From Prauserella flavalba (GTDB lineage: Bacteria; Actinomycetota; Actinomycetes; Mycobacteriales; Pseudonocardiaceae), in assembly GCF_003202235.1 (NCBI RefSeq), contig NZ_MASU01000013.1:434001-498000 (forward strand): a DNA stretch of 64,000 nt. The letters run 5' to 3'. Each line of letters starts with the position of its first letter. Position 1 is the first letter of the stretch. Shown here in pieces: positions 62,706-64,000 of the stretch. Made by a program: the position numbers and the translations under genes. Under the pieces are notes generated by a model. That model saw only the letters and a program-made list of their open reading frames with translations. It made no database searches and had not been told where the DNA came from.

Positions 62706-64000
62706 GTGCGAGCAGGACGTCACCGGATCGGCGCGGCGCTGGCGTGCGCCGCGCTCGTGGTCAGCGGTTGCAGTGTGTTCGGCGGGCCCGACCCCGGGGA
62801 CACGGTCGGCGAGTTCCTCGAGGCGTTCGCGGGCGGGGACACCGCCGCGGCCGCAGGGCTGACCGACTCGCCCGAGGTCGCCAAGGCCGTGCTCGACCAG
62901 GCGCGCGGGGCGCTGGAACCCACATCGATCGGCACGTCCGTCGGCGAGGTCGCCGAGGAGGGCGAGGCCGGAGCGACCGTGGGCTACCGCCTCGACTGGA
63001 AGCTCGCCGGGAAGCGGCGGTGGGCCTACGAGGCGCGGGCGCGGCTGCACCAGGTCGACGGCGAGTGGAGGCTGCGCTGGGAGCCTGCGCTGGTGCACCC
63101 GGAGCTGGGCGTGCAGCAGGGCCTCGCGCTGCGGACCGAGACCCCGCCGCCGGCGCCCGTGCTCGACCGCGACGGCGCGCCGCTGCTGCAGGCCGACACC
63201 GTGATCGGCGTGGTCGTGGACGGCAAGGCGGCGGGGGGTCGGCTCGACGCGGTGGCCGGCACGCTCGCGGACCAGCTGGGCAGGCTGGAGCCGAGCATCA
63301 CCAGGCAGTCGATCCTCGACGGGGTCAGGGGCACCGAGCAGGGCAAGGGCTACCTCGTGGCGAGCCTGCGCTCGGCCGACTACCAGTCGGTGAAGCCGGC
63401 CATCTACGAACTGCCCGGCGTGCGGTTCACGAGCGAGGAGCGGCTGCTGAGCGCCGAGCGCGGGCTGGGCAGCCAGGTGCTGCCCGCGATCCGCGGCGAG
63501 GTCGCCGACCGCGTCGCGGGCCGCGAGGGCTGGCGCGTGGTGACCACCGACCCGACGGGTGCGGAGATCGCCGAGCTGCACGCCGAGCAGGCGCGCCCTG
63601 CCGACGCCGTGTCGGCCACGCTCAGCCGCGGCGCACAGCAGGCCGCCGAGGACGCGCTGCGGGACGTCGCCAAGCCCGCGGCCATCGTGGCGTTGCAGGC
63701 GTCGACCGGTGAGCTGCTCGCGGTCGCGCAGAACGAGACCGCCGACGAGCAGGGCGCGATCGCGCTGACCGGCCGTTACCCGCCCGGCTCGACGTTCAAG
63801 ATCGCCACCGCGGCGGCGGCCCTGTCCGAGGGCAAGGCCGGGCCGGGCACGCTGGTGGACTGCCCGCCGACCACGACCATCGAGGGCAGGCGCATCCCCA
63901 ACGACGACGAGTTCGGCCTCGGCAGGGTGCCCCTGCACACGGCGTTCGCGCGCTCGTGCAACACGACGTTCGCGCGCCTGGCCGTGGACCTGCCCGCGGA
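62706..64000 (+). CDS. Lipoprotein penicillin-binding protein, class B-like (3' end outside window)
   Basis: First 431 residues of a D,D-transpeptidase that cross-links peptidoglycan. The signal has a lipobox VSGC (Cys22), making it a lipoprotein. Residues about 30-135 are an NTF2-like MecA_N domain (DTVGEFLEAFAGGDTAAAAG), then a dimerisation region, then the transpeptidase domain with the active-site S362-T-F-K (YPPGSTFKIAT) and the SCNTTF (SxN) motif. The KTG motif is beyond the window. A homologous lipoprotein PBP sits near ispG in M. tuberculosis (Rv2864c). No stop codon is reached. Confidence 0.9.
   Translation, partial: MRAGRHRIGAALACAALVVSGCSVFGGPDPGDTVGEFLEAFAGGDTAAAAGLTDSPEVAKAVLDQARGALEPTSIGTSVGEVAEEGEAGATVGYRLDWKLAGKRRWAYEARARLHQVDGEWRLRWEPALVHPELGVQQGLALRTETPPPAPVLDRDGAPLLQADTVIGVVVDGKAAGGRLDAVAGTLADQLGRLEPSITRQSILDGVRGTEQGKGYLVASLRSADYQSVKPAIYELPGVRFTSEERLLSAERGLGSQVLPAIRGEVADRVAGREGWRVVTTDPTGAEIAELHAEQARPADAVSATLSRGAQQAAEDALRDVAKPAAIVALQASTGELLAVAQNETADEQGAIALTGRYPPGSTFKIATAAAALSEGKAGPGTLVDCPPTTTIEGRRIPNDDEFGLGRVPLHTAFARSCNTTFARLAVDLPA

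Overview
The window is a very GC-rich chromosomal segment from an actinomycete, most likely a Pseudonocardiaceae member (Amycolatopsis, Saccharomonospora or a relative). The evidence is the strong GC bias at third codon positions, frequent GTG/TTG starts, an actinomycete-type amtB-glnK-glnD operon, a WhiG-family sigma factor, and a ffh-rpsP-rpsB-dxr block whose gene order I recognise from Mycobacterium and Streptomyces. I saw no rRNA, tRNA, CRISPR array, prophage or transposase.

Region 1 (1-16211) is a nearly complete purine-to-glycerate catabolic cluster: 8-oxoguanine deaminase (left-truncated), the molybdenum subunit of xanthine dehydrogenase, two NCS2 nucleobase permeases of different subfamilies, uricase, 5-hydroxyisourate hydrolase, OHCU decarboxylase, hydroxypyruvate isomerase, tartronate semialdehyde reductase, a glyoxylate carboligase-like ThDP enzyme, allantoinase and allantoicase. 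Regulators are a YkoF-like/DauR-HTH fusion, an XRE-cupin protein and a TetR next to an alpha/beta hydrolase. Together they would convert xanthine to urate, allantoin and ureidoglycolate (plus urea), and glyoxylate to glycerate. No ureidoglycolate lyase, glycerate kinase or urease is visible. Three large palindromes sit at three convergent gene junctions here.

Region 2 (16236-22640) has a FhuF-like iron-sulfur protein, an RlmA-type methyltransferase, the nitrogen operon amtB-glnK-glnD, and what looks like a decayed C-terminal piece of a Ku DNA-repair gene. Region 3 (22839-27121) has ffh, a coupled amidohydrolase and two CPBP membrane proteases.

Region 4 (27115-36107) is an aldarate (galactarate/talarate) catabolic island between the ffh-amidohydrolase-CPBP block and rpsP: a galactarate/talarate dehydratase, 5-dehydro-4-deoxyglucarate dehydratase, a 2-oxoglutarate semialdehyde dehydrogenase, a TctCBA transporter, a TauE-like permease and GntR and IclR regulators. 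It would carry aldarates to 2-oxoglutarate.

Region 5 (36263-64000) is housekeeping: rpsP-khpA-rimM-trmD, rplS, lepB, rnhB, a DUF2469 gene, yraN-comM-dprA, xerC, whiG-type sigma, a degenerate LytM protein, rpsB-tsf, pyrH-frr-cdsA, rlmN, dxr-rip1-ispG, and accessory enzymes (VOC proteins, a methyltransferase, PadR, a flavin monooxygenase, AraC, GNAT). It ends in a truncated lipoprotein penicillin-binding protein. Several genes show a -10-like hexamer only 6-9 bases before the start codon and no Shine-Dalgarno, suggesting leaderless mRNAs.

Limits: every assignment rests on reading motifs and remembered family sequences. No database or alignment search was run, and start codons and regulatory sites are predictions.
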